From: Terasakiella magnetica
Lineage (GTDB): Bacteria; Pseudomonadota; Alphaproteobacteria; Rhodospirillales; Magnetospirillaceae
Assembly (NCBI GenBank): GCA_902729415.1
Contig: CACVCF010000057.1
Coordinates: forward strand, 27,218-91,217
DNA length: 64,000 bases
Direction: 5' to 3'
The first letter of the stretch is position 1; each line of letters opens with the position of its first letter. The notes beneath the pieces were generated by a model. The model ran no database searches. It saw only the letters and a program-made list of their open reading frames with translations, and was not told the DNA's origin. Shown here one piece after another: positions 42,612-53,200 of the stretch. Made by a program: the position numbers and the translations under genes.

Positions 42612-44831
42612 ATGACCAATCCCTCTCGGATGAAGGATGCAACGGCTGGCGCCATCGGGGCCGTCATCATCTTTCCCACCATCCTTAATTGCGGTTCCAT
42701 CATTGCCCAGCCCATCGGCCCGGAATACGCCGTTGCGGGTATAACCGCCGCCTTTGGCGCCACAATTCTGGTATCGCTGCTTCGTGGCGTGCTGGCAGGC
42801 CCGCCGCTTCACATGGTGTCGCCCAAGTCGAATTATGCCGCCATGGTTGCGGCCATGCTTGCCGGTGCCGCAGCACTGCCGTCCTTTGCCGCGGCCTTCC
42901 CATCTGCGGATGACCGGGCCGCCATGCTGTTGGTGGTCTGCTTTTTCTGTACCGCCCTGGTCGGCCTCATCCAGTTTGGGCTGGGGATCAGCCGCATGGT
43001 CCGTTTCATCAAATTCATCCCCTATCCGGTGGTGGCCGGGTTCATCAACGGTTTTGCCATCAACCTGCTGGCAAGCCAGATCCCATCCATGCTTGGCGAA
43101 GCAAGCTGGCCGCGGCTGCTGGCCGCCCTCTCGGGCCAGGGGAGCATCCATCCCGGCGCCGCCGCCCTTGGGCTTGTTTCCCTGGCCGTCACGCTTTTTG
43201 CGCCATGGCTGGAAAAGCGGGTGCAACCGGCCATCTGGGGGCTGGTCATCGGAACGGCGGGGTATTGGCTGTTGGGCTCTGTGCTGCCCGGTCTTGAGTT
43301 GGGCAATGTGATCGGCGCGGTTCCCCCCGCCCTGCCCGCCAGCCCGCAATTCAGCGGAATTCTCGCTTTGGCCGTCAGCCCGGCCATGGCCGATCTGGCG
43401 CCGCATATCATCGCTACAGCGGTGATGCTGGCGCTGATCATGTCGCTTCAATCGCTGATCAACATCTCGGCCGCCGATGCCGTTCTGGGCACCCGCCACG
43501 ACAGTAACCGAGAGCTGATACTTCAAGGTATCGGCAATTTTTCCGCCGGATTACTGGGGGGCGTGCCCACCGGGGGATCGTCGTCAACCACCCGGACCGT
43601 TCTGGAATGCGGAGGCCGGGGCCGTACCGCCAATATTGTCCACGGTCTGGTATTGCTGGCGATGATGGCGGGGCTTGGCCAGGTCATCGGGCTGATTCCC
43701 ATGCCGGTGATGGCTGGGGTGGTGGTCGCATCCACCTTGAACCAGACGGATGATTGGAGCCGCAAGCTTTTACGCCAGATCATGGGGCAGAACCGGCGCC
43801 AATGGGGCGGCGAGGTCATCACCAATCTGGGGTTGGTCGCCACGGTTACAGTCACGGTGGTGGGGTTCGGCATTTTCCCCGCCCTGATCGCCGGTATGGT
43901 TCTCGCCTTCTCGGTGTTTGTGCGCCAATCGTCTCAAAGCGTGATCCGCCGCACCATTTCCGGCACCTATCTCCGGTCGCGGACATCCCGACCGGCTCTG
44001 GCCCGCAGCATTCTCGATCAGGTCGCCTCCCAGTTGGTCCTGGTCGAAGCCCAGGGCGCGGTATTCTTTGGCTCGGCGGATCAGTTGTCCCAGCATCTGG
44101 AAGCCGCGGCGGCGGGGTGCCGGGTGGTTATCGTTGACTTGAAGCGGGTGACCGATATCGACAGCAGCGGCGTTGTGATGCTGGAGCGGCTGGATAAAAC
44201 CCTTTCCAAGGCCGGATGCAGGCTTTTGCTGGCGCATGTGGGCGCCGACAGCCCTTTCCGCCGGATTTTGCGTGAAATGGGCTTTGCCCGGATCGTCGAT
44301 CAAGGTGGGGTGTTCGAAGACCGTGATTCCGCTTTGTCGGCCAGCGAGGACCTACTGCTGCAAAGCAGCGGCATGCCATCGCACCAGGAGATTGAATGCC
44401 GCATCGGCGAGTTCGATATCTTCAAGGGATTGTCGGCCCAGGATCTTGGCTACCTTGCGCCGCGCCTGACGCGGATCGATTGCCCGGCCGGAATCATGAT
44501 TGTGCGGGAAGGCGATCCGGGTGATGCCATCTTTTTGCTGGCCACCGGGCGCGTGAGTGTCAGCCGTGCCGTGGAAGGCCGGACGATCCGCTTTGGCAGC
44601 CATAGCCCCGGCATCAGTTTTGGCGAGATCGGGGTGCTGACCGGGCGGCCGCGCGCCGCCGATGTGCATGCCGAAACCGACGTGGTGGTCTGGCGGTTTG
44701 ACGGTGAGGTCTTCCGGGAGATCAGCCGCAGTCAGCCCCAGATCGCGGAGAAGATCGTGGGCAATATCTGTCTTGGGCTGAGTGATCTGGTCTCATCCCT
44801 ATCCGATATGGTGCGGGAACTGGAACAATAG
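42612..44831 (+). CDS. SulP anion transporter fused to STAS and cyclic-nucleotide-binding domains
   Basis: 739 residues in three parts. Residues about 1-440 form the SLC26/SulP membrane domain of many spans (YPVVAGFINGFAINLL, SLQSLINISAADAVLG). A STAS domain spans about 470-580 (VVIVDLKRVTDIDSSGVVML). A C-terminal cNMP-binding domain spans about 600-730 (VREGDPGDAIFLLATGRVSV, SFGEIGVLTGRPRAADVHAE). SulP proteins move sulfate, bicarbonate or dicarboxylates. The added sensor suggests gating by a cyclic nucleotide, which is inferred. The start at 42612 agrees with the upstream promoter; its ribosome-binding site is weak. Confidence 0.9.
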   Translation: MTNPSRMKDATAGAIGAVIIFPTILNCGSIIAQPIGPEYAVAGITAAFGATILVSLLRGVLAGPPLHMVSPKSNYAAMVAAMLAGAAALPSFAAAFPSADDRAAMLLVVCFFCTALVGLIQFGLGISRMVRFIKFIPYPVVAGFINGFAINLLASQIPSMLGEASWPRLLAALSGQGSIHPGAAALGLVSLAVTLFAPWLEKRVQPAIWGLVIGTAGYWLLGSVLPGLELGNVIGAVPPALPASPQFSGILALAVSPAMADLAPHIIATAVMLALIMSLQSLINISAADAVLGTRHDSNRELILQGIGNFSAGLLGGVPTGGSSSTTRTVLECGGRGRTANIVHGLVLLAMMAGLGQVIGLIPMPVMAGVVVASTLNQTDDWSRKLLRQIMGQNRRQWGGEVITNLGLVATVTVTVVGFGIFPALIAGMVLAFSVFVRQSSQSVIRRTISGTYLRSRTSRPALARSILDQVASQLVLVEAQGAVFFGSADQLSQHLEAAAAGCRVVIVDLKRVTDIDSSGVVMLERLDKTLSKAGCRLLLAHVGADSPFRRILREMGFARIVDQGGVFEDRDSALSASEDLLLQSSGMPSHQEIECRIGEFDIFKGLSAQDLGYLAPRLTRIDCPAGIMIVREGDPGDAIFLLATGRVSVSRAVEGRTIRFGSHSPGISFGEIGVLTGRPRAADVHAETDVVVWRFDGEVFREISRSQPQIAEKIVGNICLGLSDLVSSLSDMVRELEQ

Positions 44832-44895
44832 GGCGGGACGCGCGGCCCCCGTGCAATCGAACGGAGGCTGCACGCCCTGCTCCGGGGTGTCGGCA

Positions 44896-46581
44896 TCAGG
44901 CGGTGCGGACGCCTTCCAGGAACTTGCCGACCGTACCTTTAAGCTGGTTCGCCTCGCGCGACAGCGACTGCGCCGCGGTCAGGATCTGGTTTGCCGCCGA
45001 TCCGGTTTCGGAGGCCGCCTGGGTCACGCCGCCGATACTTGAAGAGACCTCCTGGGTGCCGCTGGATGCTTCCTGGACGTTGCGCGCGATCTCGGTGGTC
45101 GCGGCCGATTGCTCCTCGACCGCAGCGGCGATGGCGGCGGCGATCTGGTTGACCTCTTCGATCCGCAGAACGATCCCGCCAATGGCGACCACAGCCTCCT
45201 TGGTCGCAGACTGAACCCCCGCGATCTGCTGGCTGATGTCTTCCGTCGCCTTGGCGGTCTGATTGGCCAGATTTTTGACCTCGGTGGCGACAACGGCGAA
45301 TCCCTTGCCTGCGTCACCGGCGCGGGCCGCCTCGATGGTGGCGTTCAACGCCAGAAGATTGGTTTGGGAGGCGATGTCATTGATCAGTTTGACCACTTCG
45401 CCTATCCGGGCGGAATTCTCGGCCAGGGCGTTGACGGTGGCGTTGGTGCGGTTGGCCTCGTCCGAAGCCGCCTGGGCCACGCGGCTCGACTGGGCGACTT
45501 GACGCCCGATCTCGGAGATGGAGGACGATAGTTCCTCGGCGGCCGAGGCCACCGTTTGGACATTGCTCGACGCCTGTTCGGCCGCGGTGGCCACGGTGGT
45601 CGCCTGGCGGTTGGTCTCTTCGGCATTGGCCGACATCGCCTGGGCCGTACTCTCCATTTCGGTGGCGGCGCCCGACACGACCTCAAGAACCTCGCTCACC
45701 GAGTGATCGAAAGCGGAGGTCATTTTCTCGATCGCCTGCTGGCGAGCTTCACGGGTTGCCCGCGCGGCCTTTTCCGCTGTCTCCATTTTCTGCCGTTCAA
45801 CGCCGTTCTGTTTGAACACATCCAGCGCGCGTGCAATCCCCCCGACCTCATCGCGCCGCTCGGCGCCGACCACCGCAACCGCAAGGTCGCCCGCCGCCAA
45901 CTTGTCCATCACCGCCGTCACCAAGGTCAGACCGACGGTAATCGAGCGGATGATGACGAAGGCAAGCCCGACCGACAGCAGCAAGCCGCCCAGAAACACG
46001 ACGCCGTTGATGATGCGTGTCGTCATGTAGGTTTCGGTCGATTTTTCGTATTCGCTTTTGGCGACGCTCTCCTGAAGTGTGGTCAGATCAAGGACGATGC
46101 GGCTCATCGGCTCGAAGTTCTCGGTGATGGTGCCCGCCGCCTGTGCCGCCTTGCTTCGGTCGTTGCCAAGCAAGGCTTCTTCCAGGGTTTTCAGGCCGGT
46201 GCGGTGAGTCTTGAGAAACTCCGCCATCTTGTCCGCCATCTTTTTCTCATCGGGGTCGAGATAGGATGCCAGATAGTCTTTCCATTCCTTGTCGATGGAT
46301 TGCTCGGATTTGCGGATGGTCCCAAGGGCCTTTTCGATGGCCGCCGGGTCGGTGGCGGCGGCGGCCTCGACCGCCTTGAACTGTTGCCGGTGCAAGCCAT
46401 CGAGAATCTTGCCGAGTTGGACGAGGCAGACGGCGCGATCCTCATAGACGGTCTTGAGGCTGGCATTGATGAGGCCCATTCCCTGGAACCCCAGCCATGT
46501 GACCACCAAAGTGGGCACAATCATTGCTACCAGCAAGATTGCAAGCCGCTTGCTGATGCTCATGTTGTCGAAGATTCCCAC
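44896..46581 (-). CDS. Methyl-accepting chemotaxis protein
   Basis: A 561-residue transmembrane chemoreceptor. TM1 is near 13-33 ([20 protein letters not shown]). A helical periplasmic bundle of about 150 residues follows, then TM2 near 185-207. A HAMP region comes next, and a long coiled-coil signalling domain containing the highly conserved tip ([19 protein letters not shown]). It feeds a CheA-CheW array not present here. A GTG start at 46581 is chosen (AGAGGT 6 nt upstream, [13 protein letters not shown] beginning); an upstream ATG at 46635 or a later ATG at 46563 are alternatives. The ligand is unknown. It may serve the che-like operon next to it. Confidence 0.9.
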   Translation of the reverse strand: MGIFDNMSISKRLAILLVAMIVPTLVVTWLGFQGMGLINASLKTVYEDRAVCLVQLGKILDGLHRQQFKAVEAAAATDPAAIEKALGTIRKSEQSIDKEWKDYLASYLDPDEKKMADKMAEFLKTHRTGLKTLEEALLGNDRSKAAQAAGTITENFEPMSRIVLDLTTLQESVAKSEYEKSTETYMTTRIINGVVFLGGLLLSVGLAFVIIRSITVGLTLVTAVMDKLAAGDLAVAVVGAERRDEVGGIARALDVFKQNGVERQKMETAEKAARATREARQQAIEKMTSAFDHSVSEVLEVVSGAATEMESTAQAMSANAEETNRQATTVATAAEQASSNVQTVASAAEELSSSISEIGRQVAQSSRVAQAASDEANRTNATVNALAENSARIGEVVKLINDIASQTNLLALNATIEAARAGDAGKGFAVVATEVKNLANQTAKATEDISQQIAGVQSATKEAVVAIGGIVLRIEEVNQIAAAIAAAVEEQSAATTEIARNVQEASSGTQEVSSSIGGVTQAASETGSAANQILTAAQSLSREANQLKGTVGKFLEGVRTA

Positions 46582-46878
46582 GATCGCACCTCTATTGTTA
46601 GAATCGCGCGGGGCCACCAGAAAGGCTGTTGCCATTGACCAAGTGAAACTCCCTCAGTGTAGAGTGTAGTGCAATTATCAGCAGGACGTATATACCATTC
46701 AGCAAGGCTGGTTGTCTGGGGATGACTCACACCCTAAAGTTTAAAGGCGTGAAGTTGCATGCTTGATACATCAAATGCTGTGCTGCGGCGCCCGCCCCGA
46801 TCTTCCGGGGCCGCCTTGGCCTCAGTTCTTTGATTGAACGAAGTCTGGGATTGAACGAAGTCTGGCCCGATCCTGCGG
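46582..46878. other. Intergenic region with a 17-bp tandem direct repeat and a hairpin
   Basis: About 300 bp without a gene. It contains GATTGAACGAAGTCTGG twice in direct tandem (46832-46848 and 46849-46865) just past the kinase stop. A hairpin GCCCCG-ATCTTC-CGGGGC lies at about 46793-46810. An AT-rich stretch (about 46665-46700) probably carries the MCP promoter on the minus strand. Confidence 0.6.
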
Positions 46879-48780
46879 TCAGGCCGCCTTGGAATCGGGG
46901 ATGGTGAAGCAGAAGGTGCTGCCTTTGCCGGGTTCGGATTCCACCCAGATGCGCCCACGGTAACGGCCGACCACCCGCTTGCAGACCGCCAGCCCGATTC
47001 CGGTTCCGGCGGTTTCGCTGCGGGTATGCAGGCGCTGGAATATCTGGAAGATGCGGTCGAAATATTGGGGCTCGATGCCGATGCCGTTATCGGTGAAGTG
47101 GAACTCCCACTCTCCCTCGCCCTTGGTCGCGGTAATGTCGACCCGAGGTGCCCGGTCCGGGGCACGGTACTTGATGGCGTTGCCGATCAAGTTCTGGAAC
47201 AGGCGCACGAATTCCAAGGAATCGATGCAAAGGGCGGGCAGCTCGCTCTCGACCGTGACCTCGGCGTTGTTTTCCTCCAGGGTCAGGGCCAGATTGGCCA
47301 GGGCGGTCTCCAGCGGTTCGGACAGGGGGATCGGCTCGTCGGGCAGGGCGTTGCGGCCGATGCGGGAATATTCCAGCAGATCGAGGATCAGGGCATCCAT
47401 GCGCACCGCGCCTTCCTTGGCGAAGGCGATGTATTCCTTTTCCTCCTCGTCCAGCTTGTCCGAGCACCGGCGCTCCAGCAGGGACAGGAAGCTGTTGACC
47501 ATGCGCAACGGCTCGCGCAGATCGTGGGACGCCACATAGGCGAATTGCTCCAGATCCGAGTTAGAGCGTTCCAGTTCAGTGGTCTTGCGCGCCAGCTCGG
47601 CCTGAACCTTCTTACGGACCGAGATGTCGCGGGTGGTTCCGCGATAGCCGGTGGCGGTCCCGGCGGCATCGAAAGTGGGAATGATGTCGGTCTCGGTGGA
47701 AACTTGGCGTCCGCCCGGTCCCTGCAGGATCAGGTCGAGATTGACGCGGCCCGAGGCCATGGCGCCTTCCACCCGCGGGCAATCCTGGGGGCGGCACAGG
47801 CTGGTCAGCGGACGGCCAAGCAGAGTCTCGGGCTCGCAATCCAGCAGGTCGCGGCAGCGGGGGCTGACATAGGTGAAACATCCCGCCACATCGGTTTCCC
47901 AGATCATGTCGGCGATGGTTTCCACCAGATTGCGGAATTTTTGCTCGGAAACGCGCAGCGCATCCTCGGCTGAATGGCGTTCGGTCACGTCCACCGCCAT
48001 GCTGATGACGAGGCGGCGGCCATCGGGCAGAGGTTCGACCGGGGCGGAGTGGAAATCCCAGATCCGGACGCTGCCGCTGGCGGTGGTGACACGGGCCTCG
48101 CCTTCATTGCGCGGCCCCTTGATATCGTAGAGGCTTTGGATATAGGCGGCCTTTTCAGGTGCCTTGGACCCATAGGCCCGCTTCGCCCAATCCTGGGTGG
48201 TGGGGATGTCGACCTGGGTATAGCCGGTAAGCTCGCTCCAGGTGCGGCTGAGCAAGATAACCGCGCCGTCATCGGCGTGAAGCATGATGGGAATCGGTGC
48301 TTCCGACACCGCATGGCGCAGGCGGGCTTCGCTTTCGCGCAAGATGGTGCTGATGGCGGTGGAATGCGCCAGTTCCTCCTCCAGGCTGCGGCGGATCAGG
48401 TACAGCTCCAGGAAGACCGCCACCTTGGAGCGGACGATGTAATCGTCTACCGGCTTTTGAATGTACTCCACCGCGCCGACGCCATAGCCGCGCTTGCGGT
48501 GTGTTTCGTCGGAATAGGAGGCGGTGAGGTAAATCAGCGGCACCTGGGCGGTTTTGGGGTCGCCGCGCAGCAGCTCGGCCAGCTCGTAGCCATCCATGCC
48601 CGGCATCTCGATATCGAACAGCAAGACGGCGAATTCATGATCAAGGCACAGCGCCAAGGCGTCGTTGCCACCACCCGCCTCGATAATTTCGCATTCCAGT
48701 TTGGACAGTACCTTGCGCAGTGCCAGCCGGTTGGCGGCTTTGTCATCGACGATCAAAACTTTGGGGCGGGAGGTGGACAT
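46879..48780 (-). CDS. Receiver-PAS-PAS histidine kinase
   Basis: A 633-residue soluble kinase. The N-terminal receiver (1 to about 125) has acidic pair DD (12-13), phosphoacceptor Asp56 (FDIEMPGMDG) and a Lys near 108 (QKPVDD). Two PAS domains follow (about 150-270 and 280-395). The HisKA domain has His419 in VASHDLREPLRM, and the HATPase domain runs to the end (NLIGNAIKYRAPD, GTGIGLAVCKRVV). It is the last gene of a minus-strand operon, 5 bp after cheB. With an N-terminal receiver it may be switched by phosphotransfer from the upstream hybrid kinase. Confidence 0.9.
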   Translation of the reverse strand: MSTSRPKVLIVDDKAANRLALRKVLSKLECEIIEAGGGNDALALCLDHEFAVLLFDIEMPGMDGYELAELLRGDPKTAQVPLIYLTASYSDETHRKRGYGVGAVEYIQKPVDDYIVRSKVAVFLELYLIRRSLEEELAHSTAISTILRESEARLRHAVSEAPIPIMLHADDGAVILLSRTWSELTGYTQVDIPTTQDWAKRAYGSKAPEKAAYIQSLYDIKGPRNEGEARVTTASGSVRIWDFHSAPVEPLPDGRRLVISMAVDVTERHSAEDALRVSEQKFRNLVETIADMIWETDVAGCFTYVSPRCRDLLDCEPETLLGRPLTSLCRPQDCPRVEGAMASGRVNLDLILQGPGGRQVSTETDIIPTFDAAGTATGYRGTTRDISVRKKVQAELARKTTELERSNSDLEQFAYVASHDLREPLRMVNSFLSLLERRCSDKLDEEEKEYIAFAKEGAVRMDALILDLLEYSRIGRNALPDEPIPLSEPLETALANLALTLEENNAEVTVESELPALCIDSLEFVRLFQNLIGNAIKYRAPDRAPRVDITATKGEGEWEFHFTDNGIGIEPQYFDRIFQIFQRLHTRSETAGTGIGLAVCKRVVGRYRGRIWVESEPGKGSTFCFTIPDSKAA

Positions 48781-48785
48781 GAATG

Positions 48786-49370
48786 TTACCTGTCAGAGAT
48801 GCAGCATAAAGAAACAACAATTCCGGTAATTTCGTCCAGCTTTGCAATATGGTCCGCCACCCCGGTGGCGATGGCGGCGGCGGGCATGGCCGGGGCCTGG
48901 GCGGTGGCGGGATCTTGGACGATACAGATTCCGCCTCGGGCCTTGACCGCCTGCATGCCGCGGGCGCCATCGGCACTGGCGCCGGTCAGCAGTATCGCCA
49001 GCACCCCGGCCCCCCAGACTTCCGCCGCCGAGATGAAGGTCAGGTCGATGGCGGGGCGCGAGTTGTTGACCTTGGCGTCGGCGGACAGGGCAAAGGTGTG
49101 GTCCGGCTCGATCAGCAGGTGATAATCGGGAGCGGCGACGTGGATGCAGCCGGGGCGGAGCGGCTGACGTTCCTCGGCTTCGATCACCGGAAGGGTGCAG
49201 CCGGTCTGGAGAACCTGGGGCAAGAGGGTCGGGGCGCCGCTGCTGAGATGGATGACCACGACCACCGGCAGGGGGAAATCGGGCGGCAGGGCCGGCAAAA
49301 GCGTGTGCAGCGCCTCGATGCCGCCCGCCGAACACCCGATCACCACTACTTCGAGAGGATGGTGTGTCAC
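48786..49370 (-). CDS. cheB: CheB-type methylesterase domain without receiver
   Basis: A 194-residue stand-alone CheB catalytic domain, which removes methyl groups from chemoreceptor glutamates. The catalytic triad is visible: Ser14 in GCSAGG, His41 in IHLSSGAP, Asp134 in TGASADGA. The usual N-terminal receiver is missing, so activity must be controlled otherwise, perhaps through the neighbouring kinases. It starts with GTG overlapping the cheR stop (GTGA). This receiver-less CheB with CheR and hybrid kinases resembles chemosensory modules devoted to something other than the core flagellar pathway. Confidence 0.92.
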   Translation of the reverse strand: MTHHPLEVVVIGCSAGGIEALHTLLPALPPDFPLPVVVVIHLSSGAPTLLPQVLQTGCTLPVIEAEERQPLRPGCIHVAAPDYHLLIEPDHTFALSADAKVNNSRPAIDLTFISAAEVWGAGVLAILLTGASADGARGMQAVKARGGICIVQDPATAQAPAMPAAAIATGVADHIAKLDEITGIVVSLCCISDR

Positions 49371-50200
49371 GCCTCGCCCCCAGTCTTCTTATAGATTCGC
49401 AAGATCTTGTTGACGGTGGCGAACTGGCGCCCGGCTGCGGCGAAGGCCACGTTCTCGCGGCTTCCCAGACATAAGAAGCCGTTGCGGACCAAACTTTGGC
49501 CGAACAGGTCGAGGACTCGGTTCTGCAACAGGGTGTCAAAATAGATCATGACGTTGCGGCAGACGATCATGTTCACTTCGCAAAAGACGCCGTCGGCCAC
49601 CAGATTGTGATGGGCGAATGAGACATGGGCGCGGATGGCGGGGTCGATCTTGCCAAAGCCGTAGGCCATACTGAAATAGGACTGAAGATCGAGGCTGCCT
49701 CCGGCTAGGCGGTGGCTTTCCGCGTATTTCGTAATGATCTCGGCGGGGTAAATTCCCTCTTCGGCCTTTGCCAGGGCGGCATCATTGATATCGGTGGCGT
49801 AGATCTGGCTGCGCTCGAGCAATCCGGTCTCCGCCAGCAAGATGGCCAGGGAATAGGCCTCCTCGCCGGTGGCGCAGCCCGCCTGCCAGATATTGAGGCG
49901 GGGATAGGTAGCCAGCACCGGAATCACTTCGGTGCGCAATGCCTTGAACACCGGGGGGTCGCGGAACATCTCGGTCACCGGAACCGAGAGGTTGGACAAG
50001 ATCGAGGGCAGCAATTCGGGCTGGTGGAGAATAAGGGGTAGCATTTCGGCCACGGTGGTGCAGCCCAGGGCATCAAGCATTCCAGCCACCCGGCGGCGCA
50101 GTGATGCCTTGGCGTAATGGCGAAAGTCATAGCCATGGCGCCGCGCCATGGCTTCGACGAACAGGTCGATCTCGATGGTTTCGATATCGCTTTTATCCAT
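49367..50200 (-). CDS. cheR: CheR chemoreceptor methyltransferase
   Basis: A 277-residue SAM-dependent enzyme that methylates receptor glutamates. An N-terminal helical domain (about 1-75) precedes the SAM-binding WQAGCATGEEAYSLA, YATDINDAALAKAEEGIY and the conserved NMIVCRNVMIYFD. The length is typical and no TPR tail is present. Its start overlaps the upstream kinase stop by 8 bp and its end overlaps cheB by 4, so all four genes are co-translated. Together with cheB it could adapt the adjacent MCP or a soluble input protein. Confidence 0.95.
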   Translation of the reverse strand: MDKSDIETIEIDLFVEAMARRHGYDFRHYAKASLRRRVAGMLDALGCTTVAEMLPLILHQPELLPSILSNLSVPVTEMFRDPPVFKALRTEVIPVLATYPRLNIWQAGCATGEEAYSLAILLAETGLLERSQIYATDINDAALAKAEEGIYPAEIITKYAESHRLAGGSLDLQSYFSMAYGFGKIDPAIRAHVSFAHHNLVADGVFCEVNMIVCRNVMIYFDTLLQNRVLDLFGQSLVRNGFLCLGSRENVAFAAAGRQFATVNKILRIYKKTGGEA

Positions 50201-53200
50201 CGTGGGCCGCCAGCAGCCGCACCATCATCTTTACCAGGCAGTCCACATCGACGGGCTTGGTCATATATTCGGTGGCACCGGCGGCGATGCATTTGTCCCG
50301 GTCTCCCACCATGGCCTTGGCGGTCAGCGCGATGATGGGCAGAGTCTGGAAATTCGGCATCTTTCGGATTTCGCGCATGGTGTCGTAACCGTCCATACCG
50401 GGCATCATGATGTCCATCAAAACGATATCGATCCGTTCCTGGCCTTTGACCTGAAGCAGGGCCTTCTGACCGTCCTGGGCGATCAGCACCTTAAAGCCCT
50501 TGCCGCGCAGCACCTTGGACAGGGCGAAGGCGTTGCGCATGTCGTCGTCGACCACCAGGACCGAGGGACTCCCCGTGGCGATGGTGTCGGGCCGGGCGGT
50601 ATCGGGGTGGCGGGGTTTTGGTGGATGGACACTGTGCAGGAACAAGCTGACTTCATCCAGCAGCCGTTCGGGCGAACGGGCGCCCTTGATGACGATGCTG
50701 TCGGTGAATTCCCGCAGCAGCAAGGTCTGCTCCTGGGTCAGCTCGGCGGCGGAATAAATGATTACCGGCGGCAGCGCCACCTTCTCAAGGGCGGCCTGCT
50801 GCAACAGTTCCAGGCCGCTTTGCTGCGGCATCATCAGATCGAGAATCAAGCAGTCGATCCCACCTGCCTTCAGGCGCTCCATTCCCGCCGCCGCCGAATC
50901 ACAACACTCGATATCGACGTTCATGTGGCGCAGCATGGCGGTGATGGCATTGCGGGTGGCGCTGTCGTCGTCGACGACGAGAACGTGGCGGGCCAGGGGT
51001 GAAATGGGGGCCAGCAGATGCTCGAACGCCTGATTGAGCTGGTCCTTGCTCACTGGTTTGGTCAAAAAGCCCACGGCTCCGCTTTCCATGCCACGGTTCT
51101 TCTCGTCATGAGCGGAAACGATGTGGAAGGGGATGGTGGCGGTCTCCGGCTGGGATTTCAGCAGCTTGATGACGCTCCAGCCATCCAGGCGGGGCAGGCC
51201 GATATCAAGCACGATGGCAGCGGGGCGATGCAGGCATGCCAGCTCTACCGCCGTGACTCCGTCTTCGGCCACCAGGGTTCTAAAGCCGCGGCGATGAGCG
51301 ATATCGCAGACGATGCGCCCAAAGACGGGGTCATCTTCCACCACCAGGATCAGATCGGGCGCCGTCACCGCCGCCACAGGCGGTAATGGGGCCAGACTTG
51401 GCGGCGGTTCGGGTTCGGGCTCGGGTTTGTCGGTCTTTTGCGTCTCGTCCAGAGCGATGGGCGGAACCAGCGGCAGATAGAGAGTAAAGATGCTGCCCGC
51501 GCCTTCACGGCTTTCCAAGGTGATGTCGCCTCCCATCAATTGAGCCAATTGACGCGAGATGGCCAGCCCCAGGCCGGTACCGCCGAACTGGCGGGCGGTG
51601 CCGCCGTCTTCCTGCTCGAAGGCGCGGAAGACCCGTTCGGCGTTGCCGGGGGCGATGCCGATGCCGGAATCGCTGACCGAAAGCGCCAGGAAGGCGGCGT
51701 CGGCCTCGCCCAGATGCCGGGGGGCCGTCGCCCGGTGAAGACGCACGTCCACGTGGCCGGCGGAGGTGAATTTAAGGGCGTTGCCCACCAGATTATTGAC
51801 GATCTGATCCAGCTTGCCGCGGTCTGCCCTGAATTCGGCGGGAAGGTCGGCGGTCCACTCGACCGAAAAGTCCAGCCCCTTGTCCCCGGCCACGGGACCG
51901 AAACGCCTGCGGATGCCGGTGGCGAAGCTCTCCAGGGCGAAATCCGATGGATTGAGGTTCATCTTACCCGCCTCGATCTTGGACAGATCGAGGATGTCGT
52001 TGATCAGGTTCAGCAGATGCCTGCCGCTGTCATGGACCACGGTGGCGGATTCAATTTGATCGTCGGTCAGATTGCCATCGTCGTTATCGGCCAAACTCTT
52101 GGCCAAAATCAGCAGACTGTTGAGCGGGGTCCGCAGTTCGTGCGACATATTGGCCAGGAATTCCGACTTATAGCGGCTGGCCATATCCAGTTCGATGGCG
52201 CGGCGGTTGGCCTCGCCGCGGGCGATCTCCAGTGCGGCACTGCGCTCTTCCAGGGCATAGGTCTTTTCGGTCAGTTCCTCATTGGCGCCCTGAAGGGCTT
52301 CGTGCTGGACCTTCAACTCCTCTTCCGACACCCGCAATTCCTCGGCCTGCTGCATCAGCGCCTCGCTCTTGAGGTGCAGTTCCTCGTTGACGGTGTGCAG
52401 CGCGTCGGATTGCGAGCGCAGTTCCTCTTCCGAGGCTTGCAGTTCTTCCGCCTGCTGCTGGGTCCATTCCAGCAATTCGCGGGTCTTGATGTTGCGTTGG
52501 AGGATTTCGAGATTAAGGGCGATGATCGGCAGGGCCGCATTCACCAAGGCCATCCGGGTGGCGGTGAACGGTGCGAATGCGGCCAGCTCGATCACGCCTA
52601 ACGTCGCTCCCCGCGATACCAGAGGGGCTGCCAGGAGAACCCGGGGCGATGCCTCGCCGGTAGCCGAGCCGATGCGGATATACCCCTCGGGCAGGTTTTC
52701 CAGCAAAATCGGCATGCGGGTGCGGGCGCATTGTCCGGCCACTCCCTCACCCTCGGCGAACGAGGTGGCCGTGCCGGGGGGGGGATGATCGCTCCATCCC
52801 GCCACCCTCTCGAAGCGGTCGTCGCTGTCGCGGCGGATATGAAGCACCGCCACTCCCGCCTCCATCAGTGGTGCCAGGGTATCGACCACCAGAGTGCCGA
52901 AGACGGGAAGGGCTTCAGTTCCCTGAATCTGGGTGGCAAGACGGCTGAGGGCATCCTTGATCCAGCGCTCCTCGTCCAGATGGATGGCGGCGCTCTTGAA
53001 CACCTCCACCGCACGGGCCATGGCCGCAGTCTCGGAATTGCCAATGCGGTTGGGCACCTCGACGGAAAGGTCGCCCGCCGACAACTGGGCCATACAATGG
53101 CGCAGATTCGCCAGGGGCTGGACGATGCTGCGGGTAATCGTCCAGGCGGCGGCGGCCCCCAGGGCCAGCAATCCGGCCAATGCTCCCAGCAAGGTGCTGG

